From positions 1 through 26,440 of the forward strand of contig CAZGPW010000236.1 of NCBI GenBank assembly GCA_964527535.1: a stretch of DNA of 26,440 nucleotides, read 5' to 3'. Origin of the DNA: JAQIBY01 sp964527535 (GTDB lineage Bacteria > Bacteroidota > Bacteroidia > Bacteroidales > ML635J-15). The notes beneath the pieces are model-generated. The model was not told the origin of the DNA, did no database searches, and saw only the letters and a program-made list of their open reading frames with translations. A program made the position numbers and the translations under genes. Numbering within the stretch: the first letter of the stretch is position 1; every line of letters starts with the position of its first letter. Below are positions 15,689 to 24,700 of the stretch, piece by piece.

Positions 15689-16948
15689 ATGATATTATTG
15701 ACCAATCAGATAATTGTTGTTATTGCAGGCGTTGTGGTGTTCCTGGTTGTTATACTGGTTTTAGTGATTGTTTTGCTGTATGCAAAGAAAAAACTCACAC
15801 CTCAGGGGGAAGTAAAGATCACCATTAACGATGAAACAGAAATCAAAGCCAGCCCCGGGTCAAATTTACTGGATACATTGGCTCAGCACAAGCTTTATCT
15901 GCCATCAGCATGTGGAGGACAAGGGACATGCGGAACCTGTATATGCCAGGTATTTGAAGGGGCCGGGGATATTTTGATAACGGAAACCGGGTTTTTCAGC
16001 CGCAAAGAACAAAACAACTATTGGCGGCTGGCATGCCAGGTAAAAGTGCGTAACGACCTGAAAATTGGCTTGCCACCTGAATTTCTTGACATCAAAAAGT
16101 GGGAATGCGAAGTCATTTCAAATCGAAATGTGGCCACTTTTATCAAAGAGTTTGTGGTGAAATTGCCTGAAGGTGAACACATGGATTTTCGCCCGGGCGG
16201 ATATGTACAGATTGATGTACCTAAAATAGAAGTGGATTACGGAAAAGACATTGATGTGGAGGAAGAATACAGGGAAGACTGGGATAAACTGAACCTGTGG
16301 GATTTGAAAATGCGAAACCATGAACCCACATTCAGAGCCTATTCAATGGCTAATCATCCCGCCGAAGGAAACATTGTAAAACTGAACATCAGGATTGCCA
16401 CCCCACCATGGGATGCTAAAAAGAACAAGTTTAAAAATGTGAACCCCGGTGTTTGTTCATCTTACATATTTTCTCGCCAGCCCGGCGATAAAGTAACCAT
16501 TTCAGGCCCTTACGGTGAATTTTTCATCAAAGAAACCGAACGTGAAATGATGTACATAGGTGGAGGCGCTGGCATGGCTCCTTTACGTTCACACATTTTC
16601 CACCTGCTCAAAACCCTTAAATCCGACCGTAAAATTACATTCTGGTACGGGGCACGGTCTAAACGTGAAATGTTTTACGAAGAAGAATTCAGACAACTGG
16701 AAAAAGAATTTCCCAATTTTAAATTCTTTGTGGCATTGTCCGACCCCTTGCCGGAAGATAACTGGAATGGTTATACCGGTTTTATTCACACTGTCGTTGA
16801 AAAAGAATATTTATCCAAACTCGAAGAACCCGAAGAACTTGAATATTACCTGTGTGGCCCGCCATTGATGAACGATGCCGTATTGAAAATGCTGGATGAG
16901 TATGGTGTGCCCGAAGAAATGATAGCTTTCGATGATTTCGGAGGATAA
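15689..16948 (+). CDS. nqrF: Na+-translocating NADH:quinone reductase subunit F
   Basis: A 419-residue NADH-oxidising subunit. One N-terminal membrane span (about 6-30) is followed by a ferredoxin-type [2Fe-2S] domain with C75, C81, C84 and C116, then a ferredoxin-NADP+ reductase-like module. FAD-binding RAYSMANHP is near 217-225, NADH-binding GGGAGMAPLRSH near 291-302, and the end has the YLCGPPLMNDA and FDDFGG segments. Electrons enter the complex here from NADH through FAD. The apbE start lies 25 bp after the stop. A longer apbE reading frame overlaps this gene but is not preferred. Confidence 0.96.
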   Translation: MILLTNQIIVVIAGVVVFLVVILVLVIVLLYAKKKLTPQGEVKITINDETEIKASPGSNLLDTLAQHKLYLPSACGGQGTCGTCICQVFEGAGDILITETGFFSRKEQNNYWRLACQVKVRNDLKIGLPPEFLDIKKWECEVISNRNVATFIKEFVVKLPEGEHMDFRPGGYVQIDVPKIEVDYGKDIDVEEEYREDWDKLNLWDLKMRNHEPTFRAYSMANHPAEGNIVKLNIRIATPPWDAKKNKFKNVNPGVCSSYIFSRQPGDKVTISGPYGEFFIKETEREMMYIGGGAGMAPLRSHIFHLLKTLKSDRKITFWYGARSKREMFYEEEFRQLEKEFPNFKFFVALSDPLPEDNWNGYTGFIHTVVEKEYLSKLEEPEELEYYLCGPPLMNDAVLKMLDEYGVPEEMIAFDDFGG

Positions 16949-16973
16949 AACCAACGGGAACAGGAGTAATCAT

Positions 16974-17978
16974 ATGAAACATTGTAACATTACAAAACTG
17001 TTGTTTCTTGCATGGATGGCGATTGTATTGTTTTCATGCAACAACCCCAAAAATAACTATTACAAATACCAGGGACAAATTCAGGGCACCTATTTCAGGG
17101 TTATGTATGAAGCTGACAAAGATTATGCCCCCCAAATTGATTCCCTGCTGAAACGTTTCAATAAGAGCCTGAATAATTACGATTCAACAAGCCTCATTGC
17201 AAAAATAAACCGTAACGAACACGTGAAAACAGATTCGTTGTTCAACGCTATGTTTATGGCTGCCAAAAAAATATGGAAACAATCTGATGGCCGTTTCGAT
17301 ATCAGCATTGCCCCCCTCGCAAATGCCTGGGGTTTTGGGTACAAATCCGGTCACGCTCCCGATTCCGCACAAATTGACAGCCTGATGGAATTCGTGGGGA
17401 TGGAAAACATTTCCCTTGAAAACAACACCATGGTTAAAGTGGATGAGCGCGTGGAAATCATTGGCAATGCCATTGCCAAAGGAATGTCGGTAGATTATGT
17501 GGCACAATACCTTGAATCAAAAGGGATAACCAATTACCTGGTTGATATAGGAGGAGAGATCAGGGCTCAGGGCAAGTCCCAAAAAGGAAAAACATGGCTT
17601 GTCGGTATTGATAAACCCATTGTGGACAGTATGGCGAAAGACAGGGAAATAGAAGGAAAAATTTCATTGGATGATATGGCCGTTGCCACATCGGGAGATT
17701 ACCGCAATTACAAAGTCCATAACGGAAAAAAGTACGGGCATTCCATTGATCCGGCAACAGGGTACCCTGCAAATTCTGAGATTTTATCGGCTACCGTTAT
17801 CCATCCGCAATGCATGATCGCAGATGCCTGGGCAACGGCTTTTATGGTAATGAAAACACCGGAAGAAGCCCTTGCTATTGCAAACAGCATCGAAAACATG
17901 GAAGCCATGTTCATCACCGCAGATCATAACGGTGATTACAGCATGCACACCTCCCGCGATTTCCATTTCAGCGAATAA
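16974..17978 (+). CDS. apbE: FAD:protein FMN transferase (ApbE lipoprotein)
   Basis: 334 residues from ATG 16974, chosen because AGGAG at 16962-16966 is 7 nt upstream and because a lipoprotein signal starts there: hydrophobic stretch, lipobox LFSC, lipidated C22. An in-frame ATG at 16932 inside nqrF would bury that signal. ApbE transfers FMN from FAD to threonines of NqrB and NqrC on the periplasmic side. Family motifs seen are GTYFRVMYE, DIGGEIRAQG, VATSGDYRNY and GHSIDPATGYP. Operon position directly after nqrF makes the NQR subunits its obvious substrates. The 117-bp gap that follows holds the folD promoter and only weak AT-rich hairpins near 18006-18033, so the operon terminator is unclear. 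Confidence 0.94.
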   Translation: MKHCNITKLLFLAWMAIVLFSCNNPKNNYYKYQGQIQGTYFRVMYEADKDYAPQIDSLLKRFNKSLNNYDSTSLIAKINRNEHVKTDSLFNAMFMAAKKIWKQSDGRFDISIAPLANAWGFGYKSGHAPDSAQIDSLMEFVGMENISLENNTMVKVDERVEIIGNAIAKGMSVDYVAQYLESKGITNYLVDIGGEIRAQGKSQKGKTWLVGIDKPIVDSMAKDREIEGKISLDDMAVATSGDYRNYKVHNGKKYGHSIDPATGYPANSEILSATVIHPQCMIADAWATAFMVMKTPEEALAIANSIENMEAMFITADHNGDYSMHTSRDFHFSE

Positions 17979-18063
17979 ATTTCGGTTTGCGCACAGGCAT
18001 ACAGGTGTGTTTTGTTTTATTAATTAAAAACACAAAGCCGTTAACAAGTTCTGCTATATTAAC

Positions 18064-18071
18064 TATATTTG
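18064..18071 (+). promoter_or_regulatory. -7 element of the folD promoter
   Basis: TATATTTG matches TAnnTTTG exactly and lies 32 bp before the folD ATG, predicting a leader of roughly 15-20 nt. The -33 half is poor (GTTA at about 18040). This suggests folD is transcribed separately from the nqr operon. Confidence 0.5.
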
Positions 18072-18095
18072 CATACTTAACAAACAGCTAAGTTT

Positions 18096-18974
18096 ATGGA
18101 AATAATTGATGGTAAAGCAATATCCAAACAAATTAAAGACGAGATAAAGGATAAAATTGACAGGATTAAGGCGGAAGGCGGAAACATCCCCCACCTGGCT
18201 GCAATATTGGTAGGTCATGATGGTGCATCAGAAACCTACGTTCGCAACAAGGAGAAAGCCTGCGAAAAAACAGGCATTAAATCAACGGTATTACGGTTTG
18301 AAGATAATATTTCCGAGTCTGATCTTCTCCGGGAAGTCAACAAATTGAACAATGATGATGATATTGATGGTTTCATTGTACAACTCCCCCTCCCCGATCA
18401 CATTGATGAACAAAAAATTGTTGAAGCCATTAAACCGGAAAAGGATGTAGATGGATTTCATCCTGTTAACATTGGACGTATGACCCTGGGGATGCCTGCT
18501 TACATTTCCGCCACCCCGTTTGGCATCATCAACCTCCTGAAACGGTACAACATTGAAACAGAAGGAAAACATGTGGTTGTTCTTGGCAGAAGCAATATTG
18601 TAGGGCGTCCGGTGAGCATATTGTTAGGACAAAAATCGACTCCGGGCAACGCTACCGTCACCTTATGCCATAGCCGGACTAAAAATTTAAAATCCATAAC
18701 TGCAAATGCAGATATTCTGATTGTAGCTTTAGGCAAAGCAAAATACGTTAAAGCAGATATGGTAAAAAACGGTGCTGTCGTAATTGATGTAGGTATCACC
18801 CGGGTAAAATCAGATAAAACAAAAAGCGGATGGAAACTACTGGGGGATGTGGATTTTGATGATGTGGCACCAAAATGTTCATACATTACACCGGTGCCTG
18901 GTGGTGTAGGGCCAATGACTATCGTGGCATTATTACATAACACTGTGGCTGCCAGTAAACACGATATCTATTGA
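18096..18974 (+). CDS. folD: Bifunctional methylenetetrahydrofolate dehydrogenase / methenyltetrahydrofolate cyclohydrolase
   Basis: A 292-residue cytosolic enzyme interconverting 5,10-methylene-, 5,10-methenyl- and 10-formyl-tetrahydrofolate with NADP. Y48-x3-K52 in ETYVRNKEKAC holds the catalytic Tyr/Lys pair. QLPLPDHIDE, KDVDGFHPVN, the Rossmann segment GRSNIVGRPVSILL and the C-terminal PVPGGVGPMT are all present. Length is normal. It stands alone between the nqr operon and the HU/SPOR gene, with its own -7 box. Nothing odd was noticed. Confidence 0.96.
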   Translation: MEIIDGKAISKQIKDEIKDKIDRIKAEGGNIPHLAAILVGHDGASETYVRNKEKACEKTGIKSTVLRFEDNISESDLLREVNKLNNDDDIDGFIVQLPLPDHIDEQKIVEAIKPEKDVDGFHPVNIGRMTLGMPAYISATPFGIINLLKRYNIETEGKHVVVLGRSNIVGRPVSILLGQKSTPGNATVTLCHSRTKNLKSITANADILIVALGKAKYVKADMVKNGAVVIDVGITRVKSDKTKSGWKLLGDVDFDDVAPKCSYITPVPGGVGPMTIVALLHNTVAASKHDIY

Positions 18975-19099
18975 TGTGAAAATATTATCCTTAATACCAT
19001 TTGCGGATTTATGGATTATAATAATGTGCCTGATTGATTGTGGGATAAATCACCCGATCCAAACCTAAAATATAGGTAAACTATGGTCTAAATAATTTC

Positions 19100-19131
19100 T
19101 TTGGTAGTCATTATTATTTATTGTATTTTTA
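19100..19131 (+). promoter_or_regulatory. Promoter of the HU-like/SPOR gene
   Basis: TTTG at 19100-19103 and TATTTTTA at 19124-19131 (one mismatch to TAnnTTTG) are separated by 20 bp, the spacing expected for Bacteroidota -33/-7 elements. Transcription would begin near 19138, downstream of both upstream in-frame starts (TTG 19121, ATG 19133), which supports ATG 19151 as the start codon. Confidence 0.45.
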
Positions 19132-19150
19132 CATGGTAAAACAAATCAGC

Positions 19151-20194
19151 ATGACCGTATCTGATTACATAAGGGAATTGTTATATACTGAAGACTGTGT
19201 GATTGTCCCCGGCTTTGGTGGCTTTGTTGGAAATTATCAGGAAGCAACAATTAATTTTAAAACTCAGGAAGTCTTTCCGCCCTCAAAAACCATCGCCTTT
19301 AACCAAAAATTGCAAAAAGACGATGGCTTGCTGATAAAATCCATTGCCTCCGGCGATAAGATTTCATACGAGGCTGCAGGACAGAAAGTGGATGCCTTTG
19401 TTAAAAAAATAAACATCTCACTGGATAAAGGCAGAACGGTAAAATTGAAATCGCTGGGTAGTTTTTCGAAAAAGAAATCCCTGCTTGTTTTTATACCTAA
19501 CGCTGATGTAAATTACCTAAAGAGCTCATTTGGTCTGGATAGTTTTGAATTCCCGCTGCTGGAAACCTCCACAAAGCGCGTAACGCAACCGAAAAAGACA
19601 ATGACCCCGGTAAGAAAAAAGCGCCGGCGTCCGAGTTTGGTACCTTTGCTTGCAGGTATTCCCATAATAGCTGCTCTCATTTACGCTCCTTTTTTCTTCC
19701 AGACGAAAGAGTATCAGCATTTATTTGGCAAAGCAGGCATTGAAATTCCTATGAAAATGAATAAACGCATCATTGCATTGAATGCCGAAGATTTCAACCT
19801 GATGCGCGAAACCTTGCATGCTGAACCGGATAACACAAAAAAAACTGAGCCTGCTGAAACAACAACACCTGAAATTCCGGAAGAACCGGAAACCAAACCT
19901 GAACTTGCTGAAAAGGCTAAACCGGAACCCGATACTGAAACACCTGCAGCAAGCACAAAATCAACATCAGGAGATTATTTTATCATTGGTGGAAGTTTCC
20001 GTTCAATGGCCAATGCAGAAAAAGCGATAACTCAATATGAAGATATGGGATATCATTGCCGGATTTTCGATGCTGGAAACGGTATGCACAGGGTTGCTAT
20101 TAAAAATTATGAAACAGTAGAAGCTGCTTATCAGGCCCTTGATCATCTCAGGCAGCAGATTGGTAACAACGAACTGTGGATATTACACAGGTAG
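19151..20194 (+). CDS. HU-like (CCDC81-type) domain membrane protein with C-terminal SPOR domain
   Basis: 347 residues from ATG 19151. The start fits the promoter and the start-proximal motif YIRELLYTEDCVIVPGFGGF, with which such Bacteroidota proteins normally begin. An in-frame ATG at 19133 would add six residues. Residues 1-120 hold two HU-like modules (VIVPGFGGFVGNY, then KLKSLGSFSKKKS). A basic patch RKKRRR leads into one membrane span at about 162-183. A Pro/Glu/Thr-rich linker (about 225-275) follows, then a SPOR domain (about 277-347, YFIIGGSFRS to ELWILHR). SPOR domains bind glycan strands stripped of stem peptides at division sites. The protein may therefore link cytoplasmic HU-like modules, possibly DNA-associated, to septal peptidoglycan. 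The DNA link is inference. Confidence 0.85.
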   Translation: MTVSDYIRELLYTEDCVIVPGFGGFVGNYQEATINFKTQEVFPPSKTIAFNQKLQKDDGLLIKSIASGDKISYEAAGQKVDAFVKKINISLDKGRTVKLKSLGSFSKKKSLLVFIPNADVNYLKSSFGLDSFEFPLLETSTKRVTQPKKTMTPVRKKRRRPSLVPLLAGIPIIAALIYAPFFFQTKEYQHLFGKAGIEIPMKMNKRIIALNAEDFNLMRETLHAEPDNTKKTEPAETTTPEIPEEPETKPELAEKAKPEPDTETPAASTKSTSGDYFIIGGSFRSMANAEKAITQYEDMGYHCRIFDAGNGMHRVAIKNYETVEAAYQALDHLRQQIGNNELWILHR

Positions 20195-20365
20195 GATTTT
20201 GACCTGACTTACATTATGATAATACCCCCTTTATTATCTGAAAATTTATTCATCACAATTATACTATTCAGGCGCATACATCTTTTTATATTTACTCTCT
20301 CATACCGATATTCTATCTATTGTAATTTCATGTAATCTTAATAAGAATATTTAATATTACACAGT

Positions 20366-20405
20366 TGCGATGTGCTGCGATGTGCTGCTATGTGCTGCGA
20401 TGTGC
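20366..20405 (+). repeat. Tandem 10-bp repeat, four copies
   Basis: Four head-to-tail copies of tgcgatgtgc, the third with one change (tgctatgtgc). Two further copies in the variant form tgcgatgtac follow at 20466-20485, after the 15-bp repeats, so the 10-bp array is split in two. Confidence 0.9.
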
Positions 20406-20407
20406 TG

Positions 20408-20467
20408 AGCGAAGTCGAAGCAAGCGAAGTCGAAGCAAGCGAAGCCGAAGTAAGCAAAGTCGAAGTG
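20408..20467 (+). repeat. Tandem 15-bp repeat, four copies
   Basis: Four head-to-tail copies of agcgaagtcgaagca with increasing divergence (last copy agcaaagtcgaagtg). The core ctgagcgaagtcgaag resembles, from memory, a short dispersed intergenic repeat common in Bacteroidota and some other phyla. Related pieces (gccgaagtgagc) continue to about 20517. Confidence 0.9.
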
Positions 20468-20564
20468 CGATGTACTGCGATGTACTGAGCGCCGCCGAAG
20501 TGAGCCTGCCGAAGTGAACGCAACTTGGTATCATATAACTCTTTCTAATATAAGTTTTTAGGAC

Positions 20565-20612
20565 TTAGGTGTTAGGTTTTAGGTCATGAAAAAACTAAAA
20601 CCTAACACCTAA
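20565..20612. repeat. Long perfect hairpin between convergent genes
   Basis: ttaggtgttaggttttag (20565-20582) pairs perfectly over 18 bp with 20595-20612 across a 12-nt loop. After one mismatch the pairing extends by about five to six more pairs on each side. It lies between the ends of the HU/SPOR and porP genes. It could stop transcription in both directions, but there is no clear T-tract, so a palindromic repeat element is equally possible. Confidence 0.6.
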
Positions 20613-20744
20613 ATCCTAACACCGAACACCTTATTTTGAAGTCTATTTTCGCAGAGGCGAGTACTGATTAGTTATGATTATATTTTAATCATGGTTCTAC
20701 TGCGTTTAGTGTTTTTCAGCAGACTCTGCTTACCAATATCCTTG

Positions 20745-21725
20745 TTAAAACATCTTATAACTTTTTTCCGATGATGTATTAAAATAATAAGATAAGCTAA
20801 TTTCATGCGTGTTGGCACCATTTACCATGTTGCTCAGGCCTGAATTTGGCAGGTCGTAACTGTATCCGACATAAACCTGCATAAACTCAAATCCCACCAC
20901 AAAAGCCATCGTGTTTTGTGCCCTGTACCAGGCTCCTATCCGTGCTTTAAAGGTTTCATTGATGGCGTAATCGGTATAAATACCGGTAGCCAGTTCATTG
21001 ATCCCATTTTGTGTAGAGCCGATAATATTGGGCATAAAGCTGAGTTGACTTCCTTCGGGCATGATTTTAATGCCTGCCTGAGAAGAAAATTTTGCGTACA
21101 ATTCTCCTACCTCTTCGGTAAAGCTTTCATTTGGCTGGTTAACATGGAAAGCAGATATTCCTGCAAACGCATTGATGTTGCTGTTTTCCTCCATAGGCTG
21201 GTAATACCACATCAACCCAAAACCGGCATCAATGTAGTTGACTGATTCGTGCATCACGGTTTCGCTGGTTTGGTTTGTGGCTTCAAAACTTCCGACTTCA
21301 TACTGGTCATCGAAGGTGAGGCCATCGGTATCAAGGAATTTCTGATTGAATCCCCCATACACGGAACCACTCAAAAAGTGGCCGCTTTCGCTGAGACGGA
21401 GGTTATAGTTTACAGCCAGCATGCCTTCGATGTGATGAAAAGCACCGGCTTCATCGTTCATGGCATACACTCCAACATCCAGCTTGTTTCCATCTCCCTG
21501 TTTATACACAGGAGCCATAAAAGTAAACGCAGCAGTGGTAAACCCATTTTCCACACCTGCCCATTGTGATCTGTAATTGAGTTTGGCGTTGATGTTGTCA
21601 TCTGACCCCATGAGGGCAGGGTTGAGTTTCAGTGGTACCGAATAGGGCTGTGAATGCCTAACATCCTGTGAAAATGCTGCCCAACTGATTATTAAACCGA
21701 GGATTACAAAACTTATTTTTTTCAT
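20745..21725 (-). CDS. PorP/SprF family type IX secretion outer-membrane protein
   Basis: 326 residues from the ATG at 21725, where the signal peptide MKKISFVILGLIISWAAFSQ begins. An in-frame ATG at 21764 would add 13 polar residues ahead of it and is less likely. Family features are the post-signal segment DVRHSQPYSVPLKLNPALMG, NYRSQW, repeated amphipathic beta-strands with GF/Y endings (VGVYAMNDEAGAFHH, YVGYSYDLPNSGL), and an end in HEISLSYYF. PorP/SprF proteins are beta-barrels that accompany T9SS type B cargo. SprF is needed for surface display of SprB in Flavobacterium. The gene follows the giant surface-protein gene by 40 bp, the usual adhesin-then-PorP/SprF order, so the two are probably co-transcribed and functionally paired. 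Confidence 0.88.
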   Translation of the reverse strand: MKKISFVILGLIISWAAFSQDVRHSQPYSVPLKLNPALMGSDDNINAKLNYRSQWAGVENGFTTAAFTFMAPVYKQGDGNKLDVGVYAMNDEAGAFHHIEGMLAVNYNLRLSESGHFLSGSVYGGFNQKFLDTDGLTFDDQYEVGSFEATNQTSETVMHESVNYIDAGFGLMWYYQPMEENSNINAFAGISAFHVNQPNESFTEEVGELYAKFSSQAGIKIMPEGSQLSFMPNIIGSTQNGINELATGIYTDYAINETFKARIGAWYRAQNTMAFVVGFEFMQVYVGYSYDLPNSGLSNMVNGANTHEISLSYYFNTSSEKSYKMF

Positions 21726-21765
21726 AATGTGTATGTTTTTCTGATTCGTTTTTACTGATTTCATT

Positions 21766-24700
21766 TTATCTGATCAGGTTAATAATTCCGGATTCATTGA
21801 ATTTTTCGCCGTCACTGAATTCCCCTTTGGTGTGATATACATATGCTCCTGAAGGAACTGCTTCGCTGGTTCCCTGTACTGTGCCATCCCATCCTTCGTC
21901 AGGATTTTTGGAGTGATACAACAGGTCACCATTGCGGCTCATGATATTCAATTCAAAGGATTTTGTTCCTTTACAACGAACATAGAAAATATCGTTTCTG
22001 TTGTCACCATTGGGAGTGAAAGCCGAGGGGATATATAAGCCCGGGATTCTAACCAGAACATATACATCATCTGTATTTTCACAACCGAATACATCTATTC
22101 CTGTGACGGTATATAATGTGGATGTGTCAGGGGTTGCCAGGGGATTATAAATCCCGGCACTATTCAATGAATACACAGGCATCCATTCGTATTGGGTACC
22201 TCCGGTAGCAATTAGCGTAGTTGATTCACCACGGGCTATTTCCACCGTATCTTCTCCATTTGGTCCGCTGGCCTCAATATCCGGTAATGGATGAACCAGC
22301 ACTTTCACATCATCGGTAATTGGCTCGCATTGTTCATATTGCACGCTAACGGTGTATGTGGTTGTGCTGTCAGGGCTGGCCAGAGGATTGGATATAGTTG
22401 AATCAGATAAACCAGCTGCCGGCGACCATGAATAAGATTGCCATTCAATCAGTCCCATACCAATTTGTACAGTATCTCCGTAGCATATTTCTACATCGCT
22501 GCCAGCATCAACAAAAGCAGAATTCATCATAACCACGGTAACTGAATCCTGGTTCTGACATCCGTTTGAATCGGTTACCAGCAGATGATACGTGGTAATA
22601 GAAGCGGATGGAGAAGCCGTAGGATTGGCAATGTTTATGTCATCCAGGGAGTTGTTCGGGTCTGACCATTGATAGTCATAACCGGTAACAGAATCGCTGC
22701 CGATTTGTACGCTTGTGTTTGCGCAGATTGTGGTATCGACTCCGGCATCTGCATCAGGCAATTGATGTATTGATATGCTTTGCTCAATGCTTTCAGAACA
22801 CTGTGCATTGGTAACGGTTAATAATACTGATTTATCACCACCGGAATATTTGACGCTTTCCGGATTTTGTTGCGTTGAGATTGAAGGCGTAGCACCTTGT
22901 CCGAAATCCCAGAGGTAATTCCAGTCATTACCTGTTGTTCCGGGATAACTGAAATCAATCGCAGTACCTGCACATTGTGGTGCATTGTGGGTAAAATTTG
23001 GATCAGGCGTTTCAATGATGTTAATGGTTTTGACCATTGTGTCAGTGCAAGACCCAAGGGTAGTGATAAGTTCCACGGTTTTAATGCCCGGCGAACTGTA
23101 AACAATACCTTCGGGATTTTCATCAGTAGAAGATGGAATGCTGGCATCGCTGCCAAAGTCCCATTCATAATCAGCACCTGTGGTACCTGTGTTTTCAAAG
23201 TTCACAGAATCTGTGGTGCAATAGGTGGACATGTGTGTAAAGTCTGCCACCGGTTTTTGATTAATGTCAAAGTTTTGGGTGACAGTTTCTGAGCACATTC
23301 CGTTGGTAACGGTCAACTGAACGGTTTTTGTTCCGTATCCGTCGTATTCAACACCAACAGGGCTTACCTGGGTAGAAGTAGAAGGTGTAGCACCATCACC
23401 AAAATCCCAGAGGTAATTCCAGTCTGTGCCGGTAGTGCCTGTATAGGTAAAGTCAACCAATCCGCCTTCGCATTGTGGTGCAGTGTGTGTAAAATCCGGG
23501 TCAGGCGTTTCTGTGATGTTGATGGTTTTTACCATGGTATCAGTGCATGACCCCAGGGTAGTGATAAGCTCAACGGTTTTAATGCCTGGCGAACTGTAAA
23601 CAACACCTGTGGGATTTTCATCAGTAGAAGATGGGATGGTGGCATCGCTGCCAAAATCCCATGCATACGTTGCACCTGTCGTTCCTGTGTTTTCAAAGTT
23701 CACAGAATCCGTGGTGCAATAGGTAGAGATGTGTGTGAAATCGGCAACCGGCGTTTCTTCGATGGTGATGTTTTGTGTTATGGTTTCGGAGCATACACCA
23801 TTGGAAACAGTTAACTGCACCGTTTTTGTCCCCGCTCCGGTATAAAAGACGCCAACCGGATTTTGCTGGGTTGATGTCGATGGCATGGCGCCTTCACCAA
23901 AATCCCAGAGGTAATTCCAGTCTGTACCGGTAGTGCCTGTATAGGTAAAGTCAACCAATCCGCCTTCGCATTGTGGTGCCGTGTGATCAAAATCCGGGTC
24001 AGGTGTTTCTGTGATGTTGATAGTTTTTACCATGGTATCAGTGCATGACCCCAGGGTAGTGATAAGCTCAACGGTTTTAATGCCCGGTGAACTGTAAATA
24101 ACCCCTTCGGGATTTTCATCAGTAGAAGATGTAATGGTGGCATCGCTACCAAAATCCCAACTGTATGTGGCACCTGTGGTACCTGTGTTTTCAAAGTTCA
24201 CAGAATCTGTGGTGCAATAGGTGGAAATGTGAGTGAAGTCTGCCACCGGCGTTTCGTTGATAGCAAAACTCTGGCTTGTTGTTTCCGAACACATTCCGTT
24301 GGAAACGGTCAGTTGCACAGATTTTGTTCCGGCACTGGTGTATGCAACACCAAGTGGGTTTTGCTGTGTAGATGTTGACGGTGTAGCACCATCACCAAAG
24401 TCCCAGAGGTAATTCCAGTCTGTGCCGGTAGTGCCTGTATAGGTAAAGTCAACCAATCCGCCTTCGCATTGTGGTGCCGTGTGATCAAAATCCGGGTCCG
24501 GTGTTTCAGTGATGTTAATGGTTTTGACCATTGTGTCAGTGCAAGACCCAAGTGTAGTGATAAGTTCCACGGTTTTAATGCCTGGCGAGCTGTAAATAAC
24601 GCCTTCGGGATTTTCATCAGTAGAAGATGGAATGGTGGCATCGCTGCCAAAATCCCATGCATAATCAGCACCTGTGGTTCCTGTGTTTTCAAAGTTTACA

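Larger units (their letters stand above)
20195..20744. other. Convergent intergenic region with repeats
   Basis: This 550-bp gene-free stretch lies between two convergent genes. It holds the 10-bp and 15-bp tandem repeats and the long hairpin listed separately, and an AT-rich hairpin at 20674-20692 (atgatta/taatcat). No protein-coding frame is credible. Confidence 0.7.

Noticed and set aside
18000..18035. Terminator after apbE
   Set aside because: Only weak AT-rich pairings (gtgtttt/aaaacac) are seen, with no GC-rich stem and T-tract, so it was not annotated as a terminator.
20366..20485. Repeats that might suggest a CRISPR array
   Set aside because: Units of 10 and 15 bp are directly adjacent without spacers, and no cas gene is in the window.
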